Positions 1-9,088 of a stretch of DNA of 64,000 nucleotides are shown one piece after another; the first letter of the stretch is position 1; each line of letters begins with the position of its first letter. Made by a program: the position numbers and the translations under genes. The notes beneath the pieces are model-generated. The model worked only from the letters and a program-made list of their open reading frames with translations, made no database searches and was not told where the DNA came from. The DNA is from a virus. The stretch lies in IMG/VR virus record IMGVR_UViG_3300025806_000014, positions 19,617-83,616 of that record. One strand, 5' to 3'.

Positions 1-334
1 CAACCTCAGAATCAGAATCAACAACTTCAGCGTCGCCTTCTTTATCTTCAGTACCTTCTAGTGATTTTGCTTTACCTTTGGCATTCATTTCATCTTCAAT
101 ATCTTCGGCTCTATCTTCTTCGATTTCATCCTCAGATATATCGTTACTTTTTGCAATTGTCTTAGACATTGCTTCGAGTTTTGAAAGAAGATCTTTCTCC
201 TTTTTTAACTCTTCTATACTGTCAAAACCAATCTTTTTGATCAATTCATCAACAGCTTCTTTTGTTACTTTTGCTGACTCAGTGATCGGTTGATCTTTTG
301 CAGTCATTGCAGAAAACTTTTTGATTGACTTCAT
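1..334 (-). CDS. Acidic hypothetical protein, 3' end outside window
   Basis: An open frame starts at the ATG at 334 and runs without a stop off the left edge, so only the first 111 residues are visible. It opens with MKSIKKFSAM, then a lysine-rich helical part, then a strongly acidic tail rich in Glu and Asp. No family is recognised. The short basic/aromatic N-terminus followed by a charged helical body resembles T4 prohead-core or internal-head proteins, but that is a guess. An AATATATAA-like box lies about 22 nt upstream. The codons read cleanly to the edge. Confidence 0.7.
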   Translation of the reverse strand, partial: MKSIKKFSAMTAKDQPITESAKVTKEAVDELIKKIGFDSIEELKKEKDLLSKLEAMSKTIAKSNDISEDEIEEDRAEDIEDEMNAKGKAKSLEGTEDKEGDAEVVDSDSEV

Positions 335-355
335 TTTAGTTATTTTTATTTTTTT

Positions 356-363
356 TATATATC
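356..363 (-). promoter_or_regulatory. Late-promoter-like box
   Basis: The minus strand reads GATATATAAA about 22 nt upstream of the ATG at 334. It is a variant of the AATATATAA box found before many virion genes here. It could drive the acidic ORF leaving the window. Confidence 0.4.
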
Positions 364-390
364 CATGTCTTAGTGAAAAGATATTCTATA

Positions 391-1896
391 TTAGAATCTT
401 ATGTTCTGAACTTCGAATGGAAACTTTTCTTCTTTATATATTGTTCGCCTAGCAATACCGTGGCGGTAGATATAATTAACCCAATCATGGTCTTCGGCTT
501 TATATCTAAAATCATCTATAAAATCATAGATTTTTACAACATCTTTCGATGCATGCTTTCTTAATCCTCTACCAATACTTTGTCTGATAATTACTTCAGA
601 TTTAAAACTTTCGGTAAAAAAGATATTATGTATATTTTTAATTGAAATACCAGTTGAAAAGGTACCATAAGATGCTACAATAATAACATCATCATTTTTT
701 TCCATTCTGCTTTTAAACTCTTCTCTTATATCTACGTTAACAGAGCCGTCTACATAGTAAACCTTCTTGTCTGTTATATGCCTTAATTTATTATATAGTT
801 TTTCACCGTATGCAATCTTATGAAATAGTACTAATGAATTAGATGTAGATTTTTTAATTACTTGACAAACAAAATCTAATCTCTTTTCACTTTGATTTAT
901 AAAATTTTGTTCTAATCCAAATAATCTTTGTCTATCTTGTGGATTTTTAGATAAAAATGAAAATGATTCCTTTTGTTCGTCTGTTGCATAATCCATATGA
1001 AGTTGCATAACTTTACAACTGGCAATAAAACCTTCTTGTTGTAATTGATTTGCTTTAACTTGAGTAACCAATGGGCCCATGGCAGACATTAAACTTAATC
1101 TATTAACAGTTCCTTTCTTAGGTATGGTTCCACTTAAACCAAATCTAAAATCACAATGCCAACACTTATCCATAATCTTTTGAATAGAATTTGCTTTTGC
1201 TTTATGAGTTTCATCTACAAATACAGCATCAAATTGGCTAAAGTATTCCTCGTCCTTTTTAACTAAAGATTGATAAGTACCAATAACTAGATTAGAACTT
1301 TTTCTTATTTTTACACCGGCATAAATTTGTTGAGTCTTTAAAGGAACTCCGCATTTATTATATTCATCAAAGTCACCAGTAGCCTGTAAGACTAGATTTA
1401 CATTAGGGACAATCATTAATATCTTTTTCTTATTTAGCTTGTCCATAAGATAAGCAACTACCATAAAAGATATTAGTGTTTTACCAGCAGATGTTGCTAA
1501 TTCCGCTAAACACCTTCTATACTTTAATATTTTAAAAGCTGCATCTATTTGGTATTCTCTAGGTTTAAATTCTGGTTGCTTTTTAAATATTTTAGTAACC
1601 CATTTCCTAAACTCGTCTTCTTTGATTTCAGTATCAAATATATTGGTTATATTATTTAAGGTAACAGGAAAGTCATAATCTTTACAGATATCTAATATTT
1701 CTTTCCATAGACCTGCAGGTATTTTATTTCTTTTTACAAATGATACATTACCATCCCATACTCTTTTTTTAACTAAAGGGTGAAAGCGCCAACCTTCAAT
1801 CTTTTTAGTTAAACTACTTTTTAGTTGTTCATACTCTAATTCAGTACAAGCATCAATAACTAAAAACTTTTTATTTTCCGAGAGGGATAATTCCAT
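391..1896 (-). CDS. uvsW: UvsW-like superfamily 2 DNA helicase
   Basis: This is a DEAD/DEAH-type SF2 helicase of 501 residues, the usual length for T4 UvsW. Visible motifs are Walker A ATSAGKT at about residues 134-140, Walker B DETH at about 228-231, motif III SGT, and motif VI QSIGRGLRKH near the C-terminus. In T4, UvsW unwinds branched DNA and R-loops and drives the switch from origin- to recombination-dependent replication. Its ATG shares the last base of the upstream gene's TAA, so the two are translationally coupled. That upstream gene looks like UvsY, so the recombination pair is adjacent, near the arrangement in T4. Confidence 0.93.
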   Translation of the reverse strand: MELSLSENKKFLVIDACTELEYEQLKSSLTKKIEGWRFHPLVKKRVWDGNVSFVKRNKIPAGLWKEILDICKDYDFPVTLNNITNIFDTEIKEDEFRKWVTKIFKKQPEFKPREYQIDAAFKILKYRRCLAELATSAGKTLISFMVVAYLMDKLNKKKILMIVPNVNLVLQATGDFDEYNKCGVPLKTQQIYAGVKIRKSSNLVIGTYQSLVKKDEEYFSQFDAVFVDETHKAKANSIQKIMDKCWHCDFRFGLSGTIPKKGTVNRLSLMSAMGPLVTQVKANQLQQEGFIASCKVMQLHMDYATDEQKESFSFLSKNPQDRQRLFGLEQNFINQSEKRLDFVCQVIKKSTSNSLVLFHKIAYGEKLYNKLRHITDKKVYYVDGSVNVDIREEFKSRMEKNDDVIIVASYGTFSTGISIKNIHNIFFTESFKSEVIIRQSIGRGLRKHASKDVVKIYDFIDDFRYKAEDHDWVNYIYRHGIARRTIYKEEKFPFEVQNIRF

Positions 1897-2345
1897 TAGT
1901 ATTCTTTATCGTCTAAACTTATTCTATTACGAATAGCAAATGCTAAGTTATCACATGTCTTTATGCATTCTTGGTAATAGTCCATATGAGATTGTAGCAT
2001 TTCCATTTGTGTTCTTAAATGAGATAAGTCAGCTTTAATAAAAGCAACCTTTTCACCACTTGTTAATTTAACATCATAATCAATTGAATATTCTCTATAC
2101 TTGATTTTATAGTATCTGTCATATGCACCTTGTCTTTTTTGTTTTGTAGTTTTAAAATCAGTAATTTTATCCAATAGGATTTGTCTATAAGATAACATAT
2201 TTACTTGGCACTCGGATAAATTGCGAACTTCTTTTAGTAAACCAACCAAGTGGCTTATCTTTTCTTTCCAATCATCTCTATCTTTAGCTAATCTTTTTGC
2301 TAATTCTTCATTAGCCTCACCTGTTGCCATGTCATTATACTCCAT
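1896..2345 (-). CDS. uvsY: UvsY-like recombination mediator
   Basis: A 149-residue, highly charged, almost wholly helical protein. Length and layout resemble T4 UvsY (137 residues), which loads UvsX recombinase on gp32-coated single-stranded DNA. Shared features by eye are an N-terminal helix with an N-M-L-x-Y segment, a basic middle ending in a Tyr-rich stretch, and a C-terminal helix ending FAIRNRI, compared with FAIKHI in UvsY. Its stop overlaps the uvsW start, and gp32 and primase lie just upstream, which supports the call. The assignment rests on weak similarity plus context. Confidence 0.6.
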   Translation of the reverse strand: MEYNDMATGEANEELAKRLAKDRDDWKEKISHLVGLLKEVRNLSECQVNMLSYRQILLDKITDFKTTKQKRQGAYDRYYKIKYREYSIDYDVKLTSGEKVAFIKADLSHLRTQMEMLQSHMDYYQECIKTCDNLAFAIRNRISLDDKEY

Positions 2346-2567
2346 TTAAAATATACCTTTATCTTTATTAATCTTTTTAAAACCCTTTACTTTAGGCTGA
2401 AACTTCTTTTTAGGTGCTGGTATAGAAAAATTAGTTTTAACTTCATCTAATTCAGATTTACCAAATGTAGAAAAAAGTTTTAGTCTTTTACTATTACTTT
2501 CTAAATCTTTATAAAAGTCATCTATTTCTTCATTCACAAAATTATTATAATTTTTTAAACTCATCAT
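2346..2567 (-). CDS. Small basic protein with NEE-type N-terminus
   Basis: 73 residues with no recognised domain. It begins MMSLKNYNNFVNEE, reminiscent of the capsid-targeting leader of T4 internal proteins (MKTYQEFIAEA in IPI). The C-terminal half is Lys/Phe-rich with a basic PKKKFQPKVKGFKK segment that could bind nucleic acid. It overlaps the upstream primase gene by 4 nt and abuts the UvsY-like gene, so it is co-translated with replication proteins. Confidence 0.65.
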   Translation of the reverse strand: MMSLKNYNNFVNEEIDDFYKDLESNSKRLKLFSTFGKSELDEVKTNFSIPAPKKKFQPKVKGFKKINKDKGIF

Positions 2568-3637
2568 ATAAAAATAATATCTAATGAATCCTTTGTAAAA
2601 TATTTATCCAGGTCACCTAAGCACCCAGATCTATTACTGTATTCCCATTTAACTAAATCATTTAAATCTTTAACCTTTCTTGATGGAATGTCAAAATCCT
2701 TTAAAAACTTATCCCACATAAATACAGTTTGACCACCCTTAAGTTTTTCAATCATTCTTGTTTTACCTTCTAAATCATTATCAAAGAAATATCTTGCTGT
2801 AGGTATTTCATTAAATTCAATAATTTGTTTTTTAACTCCAGTTAAACCAATAGAGTTATTCATAAACATTGCATCAATAGGACCTTCAAATATTGAAAAA
2901 TCTCGAGACATATCAACAGTTAAGATTCCAAATAACATTGATATCTTATTTAGGTTATCTAATTCTTCTTCGGTAACTTTTAATGGTAATTTTAATCTGT
3001 CATAAATTCTTTCTATATTCCAAGTTTTATATTTAGGACCACCACTACCACCTAAGTCTCTAGTTTGGAATCCTAATATTTTACCTTCAGGTGTTAAATT
3101 AAAAACATATAGTTCTCTACGCCTTGGGTCAAAACCAAACCTTTCAGTTTTATGATGGAGAAGCCTACTCTTTAAATAAGGATATGCTTGGTATGTTAAA
3201 GTATTAATTGGATATACATTAAAACCTAAAGCTATTTCATCAAAAGTTAATGCTAATTCTTTTGCTTTATCAAAAAGATAAAAATCTAAATTTTCTCCTA
3301 ATGAAAAATGTTTACGATTTTCCTTAATATAATTAATAACATTAATTCTATCATCGCCTTCGAAGTTTTCATTATGTTCTGCTAAGAATACATCTAAGGA
3401 AGCATGAGCTGAACAATTATAACAATGAAAGTATAAATCATTCCAATAAATATTTCCTCTCTTTTTTCTTGGTGTATCATGAGAATCACCACAGTAAGGG
3501 CATGCAAAATTTAACCTACCTTTACTCTCCAATATTCTTCTCTTCTCTGGATGAGTATGATTAGTATGAAGAACTCGGACTACCTTATCGATAATCCGAG
3601 CTTTCATTTCAGAAGATATTATTACTTCCTCTGCCAT
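2564..3637 (-). CDS. DNA primase (T4 gp61-like)
   Basis: 357 residues, close to T4 gp61 in length. An N-terminal zinc finger is formed by Cys46, Cys49, Cys72 and Cys75 (CPYC and CYNC). A Toprim-like catalytic core follows, with a FSIFEGPIDAMF segment carrying the invariant Glu and a FFDNDLEGK segment carrying the Asp pair. It would make RNA primers for lagging-strand synthesis together with the replicative helicase, which is not in this window. It lies between gp32 and the recombination genes, with 5 nt separating it from gp32. Confidence 0.9.
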   Translation of the reverse strand: MAEEVIISSEMKARIIDKVVRVLHTNHTHPEKRRILESKGRLNFACPYCGDSHDTPRKKRGNIYWNDLYFHCYNCSAHASLDVFLAEHNENFEGDDRINVINYIKENRKHFSLGENLDFYLFDKAKELALTFDEIALGFNVYPINTLTYQAYPYLKSRLLHHKTERFGFDPRRRELYVFNLTPEGKILGFQTRDLGGSGGPKYKTWNIERIYDRLKLPLKVTEEELDNLNKISMLFGILTVDMSRDFSIFEGPIDAMFMNNSIGLTGVKKQIIEFNEIPTARYFFDNDLEGKTRMIEKLKGGQTVFMWDKFLKDFDIPSRKVKDLNDLVKWEYSNRSGCLGDLDKYFTKDSLDIIFI

Positions 3638-3642
3638 ACTTA

Positions 3643-4566
3643 TTAAAGATCTAAACCATTAATGAAATCATCAAAGTCATCTTTCTTTTCTTCACCTTTT
3701 ACAGGTTCAGCCTTAGGAGTTTCCTTTGTTTCAGTTGTTGCTTTAGTTGCAGCAGCTTCAGTAGCTTGTGTATTTACTGGTGCCGGTTTTGATCTTGTGA
3801 TGTTTTGAATTGAATCACCTGGTGATGTGAATTGAGATAATACATTCATTACCTTTCCTCTTACTATATCATCCCATGCTTTATAACCCCATGTTGATAA
3901 ATCTGGTGCAGTACCTAACAACTCTAAAATTGCCTTACGGCTTTCATCACTGTTTGTAACCGCTTCACCTTCAATTGTCATTGGAGATTTATTTCCGTGG
4001 AATTTACTAGAATCATAATTTGGAAAACCACCTTTCTTTGAAATTACTAATTCAAAATTCTTGCCTTCAAAAGGATCGAATACTTGAGTAGGTTCATCAA
4101 ATTGTGGATTCAGTTCTTCATCAATTTTAGTTTTGATTTTATAACCAAACTTCATGATTTTAACCTGCCCTTCAAGATCTCTGTTTTGTGGATCTTTTAT
4201 GATTTGTACCAATGCATAGAATACTTCTCTACGCTTTAAACCTTCTGACATCTTTTTGTCTACAGCAGATTCAGAGTTTCTTAGTTTAAAGAACATATCC
4301 TGTACAGGACATTTTTCTCCAACCGTTGATGGTGAATCAGCATAAAAGCCGTTTCCCTCTCTGTCTTCTAACCAGTAGACATACTTTCTTTCAAATGGTT
4401 TTCTTGGGTTTTTAGCATTAGGTAGAAACCTAATTAAAGAACGGTAAGTTCCGTCCTGTCCTTGATCTGGTTTAGGTGAATAAAGATCACTCCCTGCGGA
4501 AGATGGTCTTTCACCAGTGTCTAAATCTTTTACACTTACGTTAAAAATGTCGAATTCATTTGCCAT
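3643..4566 (-). CDS. Single-stranded DNA-binding protein (gp32-like)
   Basis: 307 residues, matching the usual gp32 size. It has a basic N-terminal region, an OB-like core rich in aromatic and basic residues (FERKYVYWLEDREGNGFY), a Thr/Ala/Lys-rich linker, and an acidic C-terminus ending DDFDDFINGLDL, the tail that in T4 contacts replication partners. Only one cysteine is present (about residue 85), so the His-Cys3 zinc site of T4 gp32 cannot form. Neighbours are primase and UvsY-like, the expected partners. A TATATAA-like box at about 4703-4714 is a possible distal promoter. Confidence 0.85.
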   Translation of the reverse strand: MANEFDIFNVSVKDLDTGERPSSAGSDLYSPKPDQGQDGTYRSLIRFLPNAKNPRKPFERKYVYWLEDREGNGFYADSPSTVGEKCPVQDMFFKLRNSESAVDKKMSEGLKRREVFYALVQIIKDPQNRDLEGQVKIMKFGYKIKTKIDEELNPQFDEPTQVFDPFEGKNFELVISKKGGFPNYDSSKFHGNKSPMTIEGEAVTNSDESRKAILELLGTAPDLSTWGYKAWDDIVRGKVMNVLSQFTSPGDSIQNITRSKPAPVNTQATEAAATKATTETKETPKAEPVKGEEKKDDFDDFINGLDL

Positions 4567-4732
4567 GTTAATTGCCTTTTTTTGTTATTATTAATTTATG
4601 ATAACAAACTCCGTATCTAAACGCCTTTTAATTTTTTATTGCCTATTTACTTCGCCTTGTTATCGCCTTTTAAAAAGTACCAATACTTTATTGATTCCTT
4701 TGTTTATTATATATCCCCTAAGTCAGTTTGTT

Positions 4733-5017
4733 TCAGACTATTTTAACATTTTTATCTATTATTGCAGTTACATCACGTTCTCTTATACTTAATACTGTTT
4801 CTCCTTTATATTTAAATTCACTACCAGCTAAATCATGAAAAAGTATTTTAATTCCTATTTTAAAATCTTTATCTTCTACCCCATCTCCTACTCCAGTGAT
4901 TGTACCTGAATACGGAGGTGCAAACATCCCTTCTTTTTTTAGTAAAATTATACTGCCTTGCTTCTCTGGTTGCTCATCTTTTTTTAAAAATATTCTATTT
5001 CCTAAAGGTTTTATCAT
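4733..5017 (-). CDS. GroES-like co-chaperonin (gp31 analogue)
   Basis: 94 residues with the GroES fold signature: MIKPLGNRIFLKKDE at the N-terminus, an IILLKKEG segment where the mobile loop lies, GTITGVGDG in the core, and a C-terminal RERDVTAIID strand. T4 gp31 and host GroES cap the GroEL chamber; the phage version lets the large capsid protein fold. It lies just upstream of gp32 in the same orientation. The mobile loop is shorter than in T4 gp31 and closer to bacterial GroES. Confidence 0.9.
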   Translation of the reverse strand: MIKPLGNRIFLKKDEQPEKQGSIILLKKEGMFAPPYSGTITGVGDGVEDKDFKIGIKILFHDLAGSEFKYKGETVLSIRERDVTAIIDKNVKIV

Positions 5018-5051
5018 TTTATTTTAATTTTTTTTATAGAAAGCTGAAACA

Positions 5052-5061
5052 ATGTTAACAT
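5052..5061. promoter_or_regulatory. Perfect 10-bp palindrome upstream of the groES-like gene
   Basis: ATGTTAACAT is a perfect inverted repeat in the 85-nt gap between the RuvC-like and GroES-like genes, about 35 nt upstream of the latter's ATG. It could be an operator. It is short and AT-rich, so chance is possible. Confidence 0.25.
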
Positions 5062-5102
5062 GTTGCAATATAATTTTTAACTATTCAGAGTAAGAAAAGT
5101 AT

Positions 5103-5762
5103 CTAATTGTTAGCCTTCAGGGCTTTAAGTATAAAGTAGGCATCAACGATGTCATCGATAGGTTTAGGTATTTTAATGCTGAAGTCTTTTCCTTGAGTCC
5201 ATTTCCAAAGTTTAGTGCTCCTTAAGTTCTTATCATTAAGGACATCATCTTGGAATGCTTTAGCCATATAATGTTTATTTGCATTTCCTTTCCCAGCAAG
5301 TTTCTTAACATGAGATGGTTGAAAGACAGATAAATTTTCTATAGAATACTTATCTATTAATTCTTTTCTTAAAAAAGTATTGTACTGAATAATGTCTATA
5401 AATGAATTACCCTTGGAGCCATAAGAAAATCCTTCTAATGCAACTGCTACCTTATCACCTTCAAATAAGGTTGAAAATATATTAACCATAAGTGAGCTAA
5501 TATTTCCTGCATCCTCTAACTTCTGTCTCTCTCTAGGTAAAAACTCTTTACTTGTAACTTCTCTATTATAAGGAAATCCTAATAAAGCATTATCATCCAT
5601 TAATTCTTTGTGTACACTGAATGCTTTAGGTATTTTTCTACCTTCTTCATCCCATATACGATTTCCGTAATTAAAAAAAGTTATAAAGTGATATTTGCCA
5701 TCGGCTGTTTCAACGCAGGCACCAGGACTATTTAATGAAAAGTCAATTCCTATGTGAATCAT
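5103..5762 (-). CDS. RuvC-like RNase H-fold nuclease
   Basis: 219 residues. The N-terminus MIHIGIDFSLNSPG supplies the first catalytic Asp in the G-x-D-x-S arrangement of RuvC-type resolvases. A second acid lies in VALEGFSYGSKGN, and a C-terminal IDDIVDAYFIL supplies further Asp residues. This pattern fits a Holliday-junction or branch-cleaving nuclease, which a T4-like phage needs before packaging; T4 uses the unrelated endonuclease VII. It ends about 85 nt before the GroES-like gene. The substrate is not provable from sequence. Confidence 0.75.
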   Translation of the reverse strand: MIHIGIDFSLNSPGACVETADGKYHFITFFNYGNRIWDEEGRKIPKAFSVHKELMDDNALLGFPYNREVTSKEFLPRERQKLEDAGNISSLMVNIFSTLFEGDKVAVALEGFSYGSKGNSFIDIIQYNTFLRKELIDKYSIENLSVFQPSHVKKLAGKGNANKHYMAKAFQDDVLNDKNLRSTKLWKWTQGKDFSIKIPKPIDDIVDAYFILKALKANN

Positions 5763-5767
5763 TCTAA

Positions 5768-6124
5768 TTATATTCTCTTGCCGATAACTGCACCTAGCGC
5801 AGCACCTACAAGACGTGAGGTTAATAAATCATACAGAACACCTTTAGTAACACCTAATACTTTAGCCACAGCTTTACCTATAGTTTTTCCTAATGCAAAA
5901 CCAGTTAAACCACCAAATATACTTCCTAATAAACCTTCATTGATTATCTCCTCAACACAGTCTTCTAAATTCTTACCTTCTTTTTGAGCTTCAAGAATTC
6001 GTTCTACTGCCATATCAATTGCAGCATCTTGTTCTTCTGTTAAATCATGAGATTCATTTAATAAATCTTCTATGTTTAAAGAATCTTCTTTATTTTCAAT
6101 TAGGTAATCTTTAAATGTTTTCAT
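5768..6124 (-). CDS. Putative internal head or membrane-active protein with glycine zipper
   Basis: 118 residues. It begins MKTFKDYLIEN, very like the capsid-targeting leader of T4 internal proteins (MKTYQEFIAEA). An acidic helical stretch follows, then a C-terminal glycine-zipper segment (FGGLTGFALGKTIGKAVAKVLG and LVGAALGAVIG) that could insert in or perforate a membrane. Several Glu-containing sites (LNES, INEG) fit the T4 prohead-protease pattern of a hydrophobic residue, any residue, Glu, then a small residue. One possibility is an ejected internal protein. An AATATATAA box lies 17 nt upstream. Confidence 0.65.
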   Translation of the reverse strand: MKTFKDYLIENKEDSLNIEDLLNESHDLTEEQDAAIDMAVERILEAQKEGKNLEDCVEEIINEGLLGSIFGGLTGFALGKTIGKAVAKVLGVTKGVLYDLLTSRLVGAALGAVIGKRI

Positions 6125-6140
6125 TGGTGTTCTTTATTTG

Positions 6141-6150
6141 TTTATATATT
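6141..6150 (-). promoter_or_regulatory. Late-promoter-like box AATATATAAA
   Basis: The minus strand reads AATATATAAAC, 17 nt upstream of the ATG at 6124 and overlapping the end of the preceding gene. Confidence 0.55.
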
Positions 6151-6703
6151 AGTCTATGTTAACTACGACATCTAATACATTATATCCAAATGTTATATCA
6201 AAGGTTTGAAATTCTATCGTGTTACTTGAAAAATTTAAATCTAATGCACCTACTTCAGAGATAAACATATCTTTTAATTGCACAGTAACAAATATAGTTC
6301 CATCAGCATCTAACATTTGAACGCCTACACCTTCTGGTAAATATGGATGTTTTCCACTTAACTTATAGTAATAGTCAAACATTTCAATTGCCATCCAATA
6401 ATTTACATAGCCATCAAATGCTTGCATAGTAACTGTCATTGTTTTATCAAATAATTGTTGCTTAGGTATACTTGATCTAAATGCACGTTGATTTCCTGGG
6501 TAATCTACTTGGGTAACTGCATCAAAAGAAGGTCCTGGTAAATTAAGAGATTGAATTCCATAATTCCAATAATCTATAGGTTCTTTGATTATTCCGCCAG
6601 GTATTCTTGTAAGAAAAGGTTTATACTTTTTAGCAATTGGCTCAGGTATAAAATTTCTAGGGAAATCAAATTTAAATTGATTATTTCTTGCGCTTAATAT
6701 CAT
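6149..6703 (-). CDS. Tail-tube-fold protein (gp19-like)
   Basis: 184 residues, slightly longer than T4 gp19 (163). The middle contains FDKTMTVTMQAFDGYVNYWMA and the end FQTFDITFGYNVLDV, matching the alternating strands and inter-ring hairpin of the contractile-tail tube fold. It lies at the end of the baseplate and fibre gene block rather than beside a sheath gene, which is not in the window. It could therefore be a tube-like baseplate component instead of the main tube. Confidence 0.55.
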   Translation of the reverse strand: MILSARNNQFKFDFPRNFIPEPIAKKYKPFLTRIPGGIIKEPIDYWNYGIQSLNLPGPSFDAVTQVDYPGNQRAFRSSIPKQQLFDKTMTVTMQAFDGYVNYWMAIEMFDYYYKLSGKHPYLPEGVGVQMLDADGTIFVTVQLKDMFISEVGALDLNFSSNTIEFQTFDITFGYNVLDVVVNID

Positions 6704-6712
6704 GATTAATTG

Positions 6713-7711
6713 TTAATATGTATTTCTATCTGGATCAAATCCATTTCCTGGTCTACCATCAAATAAGTCAGGCTTAATCATAGATCCAACTGAAGTTCTT
6801 CCAATAGTAAAATTCTGTAAATTCTTAGCTGCATTTCTAAAAAAGAATCTCTGTTTAGATTTAGTTTGTGCAACTATTGCTTTCTTCTTTGAAGCCATTA
6901 TTTGTTGCTTTCTTAGTTTTTGTCTATTAGCAGCTGCTTGTGCCTCTTTGGCTCTACGGTTGATTAATTCTATAGTAGTGGACTTTAAGTCTTTAGATAA
7001 TTCTGCTATTTCATTTGTTAATTCTTCATTACTATTTTGTAATCTTATTATAGTAGCATCATCTTCTTCACCTGAATTAATTAATTCAGCATTTTCTGCT
7101 TTTAATCTAGTGTTTTCATCTTGTAACTTTGCTAATAATATACTATATTCTACTCTCATTTCCTCAATCTGTCTAGTAAGAGATATTCTATTTGCATCAT
7201 CTACAGCTAGCCATATACCTTGATATAAAACTGATTCATCAGATGTAGATCCATCTTCACGATCAACCATTCTTGTAGATATGTAAAAATTATTGTTAGA
7301 TAATGCTAGTATTTTTTTACTATCTGACCTAGTAATTCTAAAAAGTACCTCGCCTTTTGATAAATCTATTTCATCAACTTGAGTATGGTTAAGTATATCA
7401 ATTTCATCCTCTTCACCAATAAAGTTTAAATATAAATCACCTACATTACTTAAATCAATAGGAGTGTCCTCGCCATCAACTTCATCAAACATTGTAAAAA
7501 GATAATAATCATCGAATAAAGATATTCTAATTGTACCATCACCTGAAGGTAAAGGCATTTCATTAACTGAAAGATTAACAAATTTTTGATAAAATTCCTT
7601 TTCAGTTTTAGTTAATGATATATTAGTTCTTACACCACCAACTACCTGTTTAGTTTTAGCTTTCTTTTGTATTTGTTCTGCTTGTGATAATTTACTCTGT
7701 CTCGCTGCCAT
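6713..7711 (-). CDS. Virion protein with central coiled coil
   Basis: 332 residues. The N-terminal domain (about 1-165) is predicted beta-rich and contains GDGTIRISLFDDYYLFTMFD and WLAVDDANR. Next is a long heptad coiled coil (about 170-250; ENTRLKAENAELINSG), then a basic C-terminus rich in Lys, Arg and Gln. It overlaps the upstream gene by 20 nt, implying co-translation. No family is recognised. The head-coil-tail architecture suggests a trimeric neck, whisker or fibre-connector protein. Confidence 0.6.
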   Translation of the reverse strand: MAARQSKLSQAEQIQKKAKTKQVVGGVRTNISLTKTEKEFYQKFVNLSVNEMPLPSGDGTIRISLFDDYYLFTMFDEVDGEDTPIDLSNVGDLYLNFIGEEDEIDILNHTQVDEIDLSKGEVLFRITRSDSKKILALSNNNFYISTRMVDREDGSTSDESVLYQGIWLAVDDANRISLTRQIEEMRVEYSILLAKLQDENTRLKAENAELINSGEEDDATIIRLQNSNEELTNEIAELSKDLKSTTIELINRRAKEAQAAANRQKLRKQQIMASKKKAIVAQTKSKQRFFFRNAAKNLQNFTIGRTSVGSMIKPDLFDGRPGNGFDPDRNTY

Positions 7712-9074
7712 TGGTTTGTGTTATTGTTTGAATTTTAACTGGAGAAATTGCAGCTTTAACTTTTATTCTATCCCTAAAGGTAGTTACATAACTAGTTTTT
7801 ACTACTAATTTCTCTACAATTTGCTCAGTGGTATCTACATTAAGTGTTTCTGCACCACTACCACCACCGACTACAATTTGTTTTCCCGTATCATTATTAA
7901 TTCTATTATATACATTAGCAACCGTTGGTACTACTCCTAAGTTAACTTGTATCATATTAGGTCCATAAATCTGTGGTTCAAATGATGTTAGCTTAGCATT
8001 TTTAATTATCTGTGTAGCATCAGCTTTATTGTATAATCTTAATACATAATTTATAGAAAATGAAACGGCTTTATTTGCATTCTTAATAATAGGCCTAAAT
8101 AATACAGGTTCATCAAATTCAGTATCTTGAGTTATAACTTGAAAACTAGTCTGTGTAAATACTTGCCCAACCTGTTCTGTAACACTTATTTCATGAAATA
8201 CTACATACTGTCCACCGGAAGAATTTAACTGTGCAATAAAATTACTAAAGGTAGATCCTGTTACTTGCCCTGATAATTCAAAGTAATCACCATTATCTGA
8301 TTGAATTACTTGTGCATATAAATTATCATAGATATCTCTACTTAATATGGAAACCGAATTGATTTCTTGCATTTCATAAAAGCTATACGCGTTTTCAACG
8401 ATAGTTTGATAAATACCGGTTGCTCTTAGTGTAATTGGTGGAGTACTTAAAAATCCTTGTCCTTCAGTTATTTTATAAGCTACTCCATTAGGTTGAGATG
8501 CACTAAATAAATTATTCATAAAATATAGTGAAGGTACTCGCCATTCAATATAAGTAGCATAAAGCTTATCAGCTAATAAGAGTGGTTCTGGGCTAAACGT
8601 TGGTGTATCGGTTTTAAGAAAATTAATCGATGCCAGGTTTAACATAACATTATCTCTCCTAGGAGCTAATGCTTCAAATACAATACCATCAAATCCTTCA
8701 AAATTAAATCCAGCTACAAAATGTATTTTTATTTTATCATAAGCTACATCTAATTCTGGACTAAATGTTTGTAAAAGATCTGCACTATCAGTTAATGCTG
8801 AACTAAAATCATTATAAGGAACACCAATGTCTGTGTCCAATGAAACATACTGAGTTTTAGTAGCATTGTTAGATGCAGCTGATATATCTCTATAATTACC
8901 CATCACAGCAGAAACACTATCTGTATTAAAGAAATAAGTTCCTTTAGTATTAGTATCTCTCATAAGCTCAATAGGGTACGATGCTGTATTAAACGTAGTA
9001 GGCGTTGCCTGACTAGTATACACATACTCTATAAGTATTTGCTCAGATATTTGTATAAACCTTGATGATTCCAT
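7692..9074 (-). CDS. Hypothetical virion structural protein
   Basis: 460 residues, beta-rich, with no signal peptide and no membrane segment. It begins MESSRFIQISEQILIEYVYT. A loop near residue 400 is Gly-rich (VVGGGSGAE). Repeated Thr/Asn-rich strands suggest a virion surface or baseplate-peripheral protein. It is not recognised, and its position in an unbroken row of structural genes is the only functional hint. It overlaps the following gene by 20 nt. Confidence 0.6.
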   Translation of the reverse strand: MESSRFIQISEQILIEYVYTSQATPTTFNTASYPIELMRDTNTKGTYFFNTDSVSAVMGNYRDISAASNNATKTQYVSLDTDIGVPYNDFSSALTDSADLLQTFSPELDVAYDKIKIHFVAGFNFEGFDGIVFEALAPRRDNVMLNLASINFLKTDTPTFSPEPLLLADKLYATYIEWRVPSLYFMNNLFSASQPNGVAYKITEGQGFLSTPPITLRATGIYQTIVENAYSFYEMQEINSVSILSRDIYDNLYAQVIQSDNGDYFELSGQVTGSTFSNFIAQLNSSGGQYVVFHEISVTEQVGQVFTQTSFQVITQDTEFDEPVLFRPIIKNANKAVSFSINYVLRLYNKADATQIIKNAKLTSFEPQIYGPNMIQVNLGVVPTVANVYNRINNDTGKQIVVGGGSGAETLNVDTTEQIVEKLVVKTSYVTTFRDRIKVKAAISPVKIQTITQTNGSETE

Positions 9075-9088
9075 TCTATTCTATTTAT

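Noticed and set aside
373-564. Plus-strand 63-residue ORF
   Set aside because: It lies wholly within uvsW on the opposite strand and its product has no family features.
4567-4732. Plus-strand 64-residue ORF between gp32 and the GroES-like gene
   Set aside because: Its product is a hydrophobic AT-rich translation and it overlaps the GroES-like gene. The gap is better read as leader and promoter DNA.
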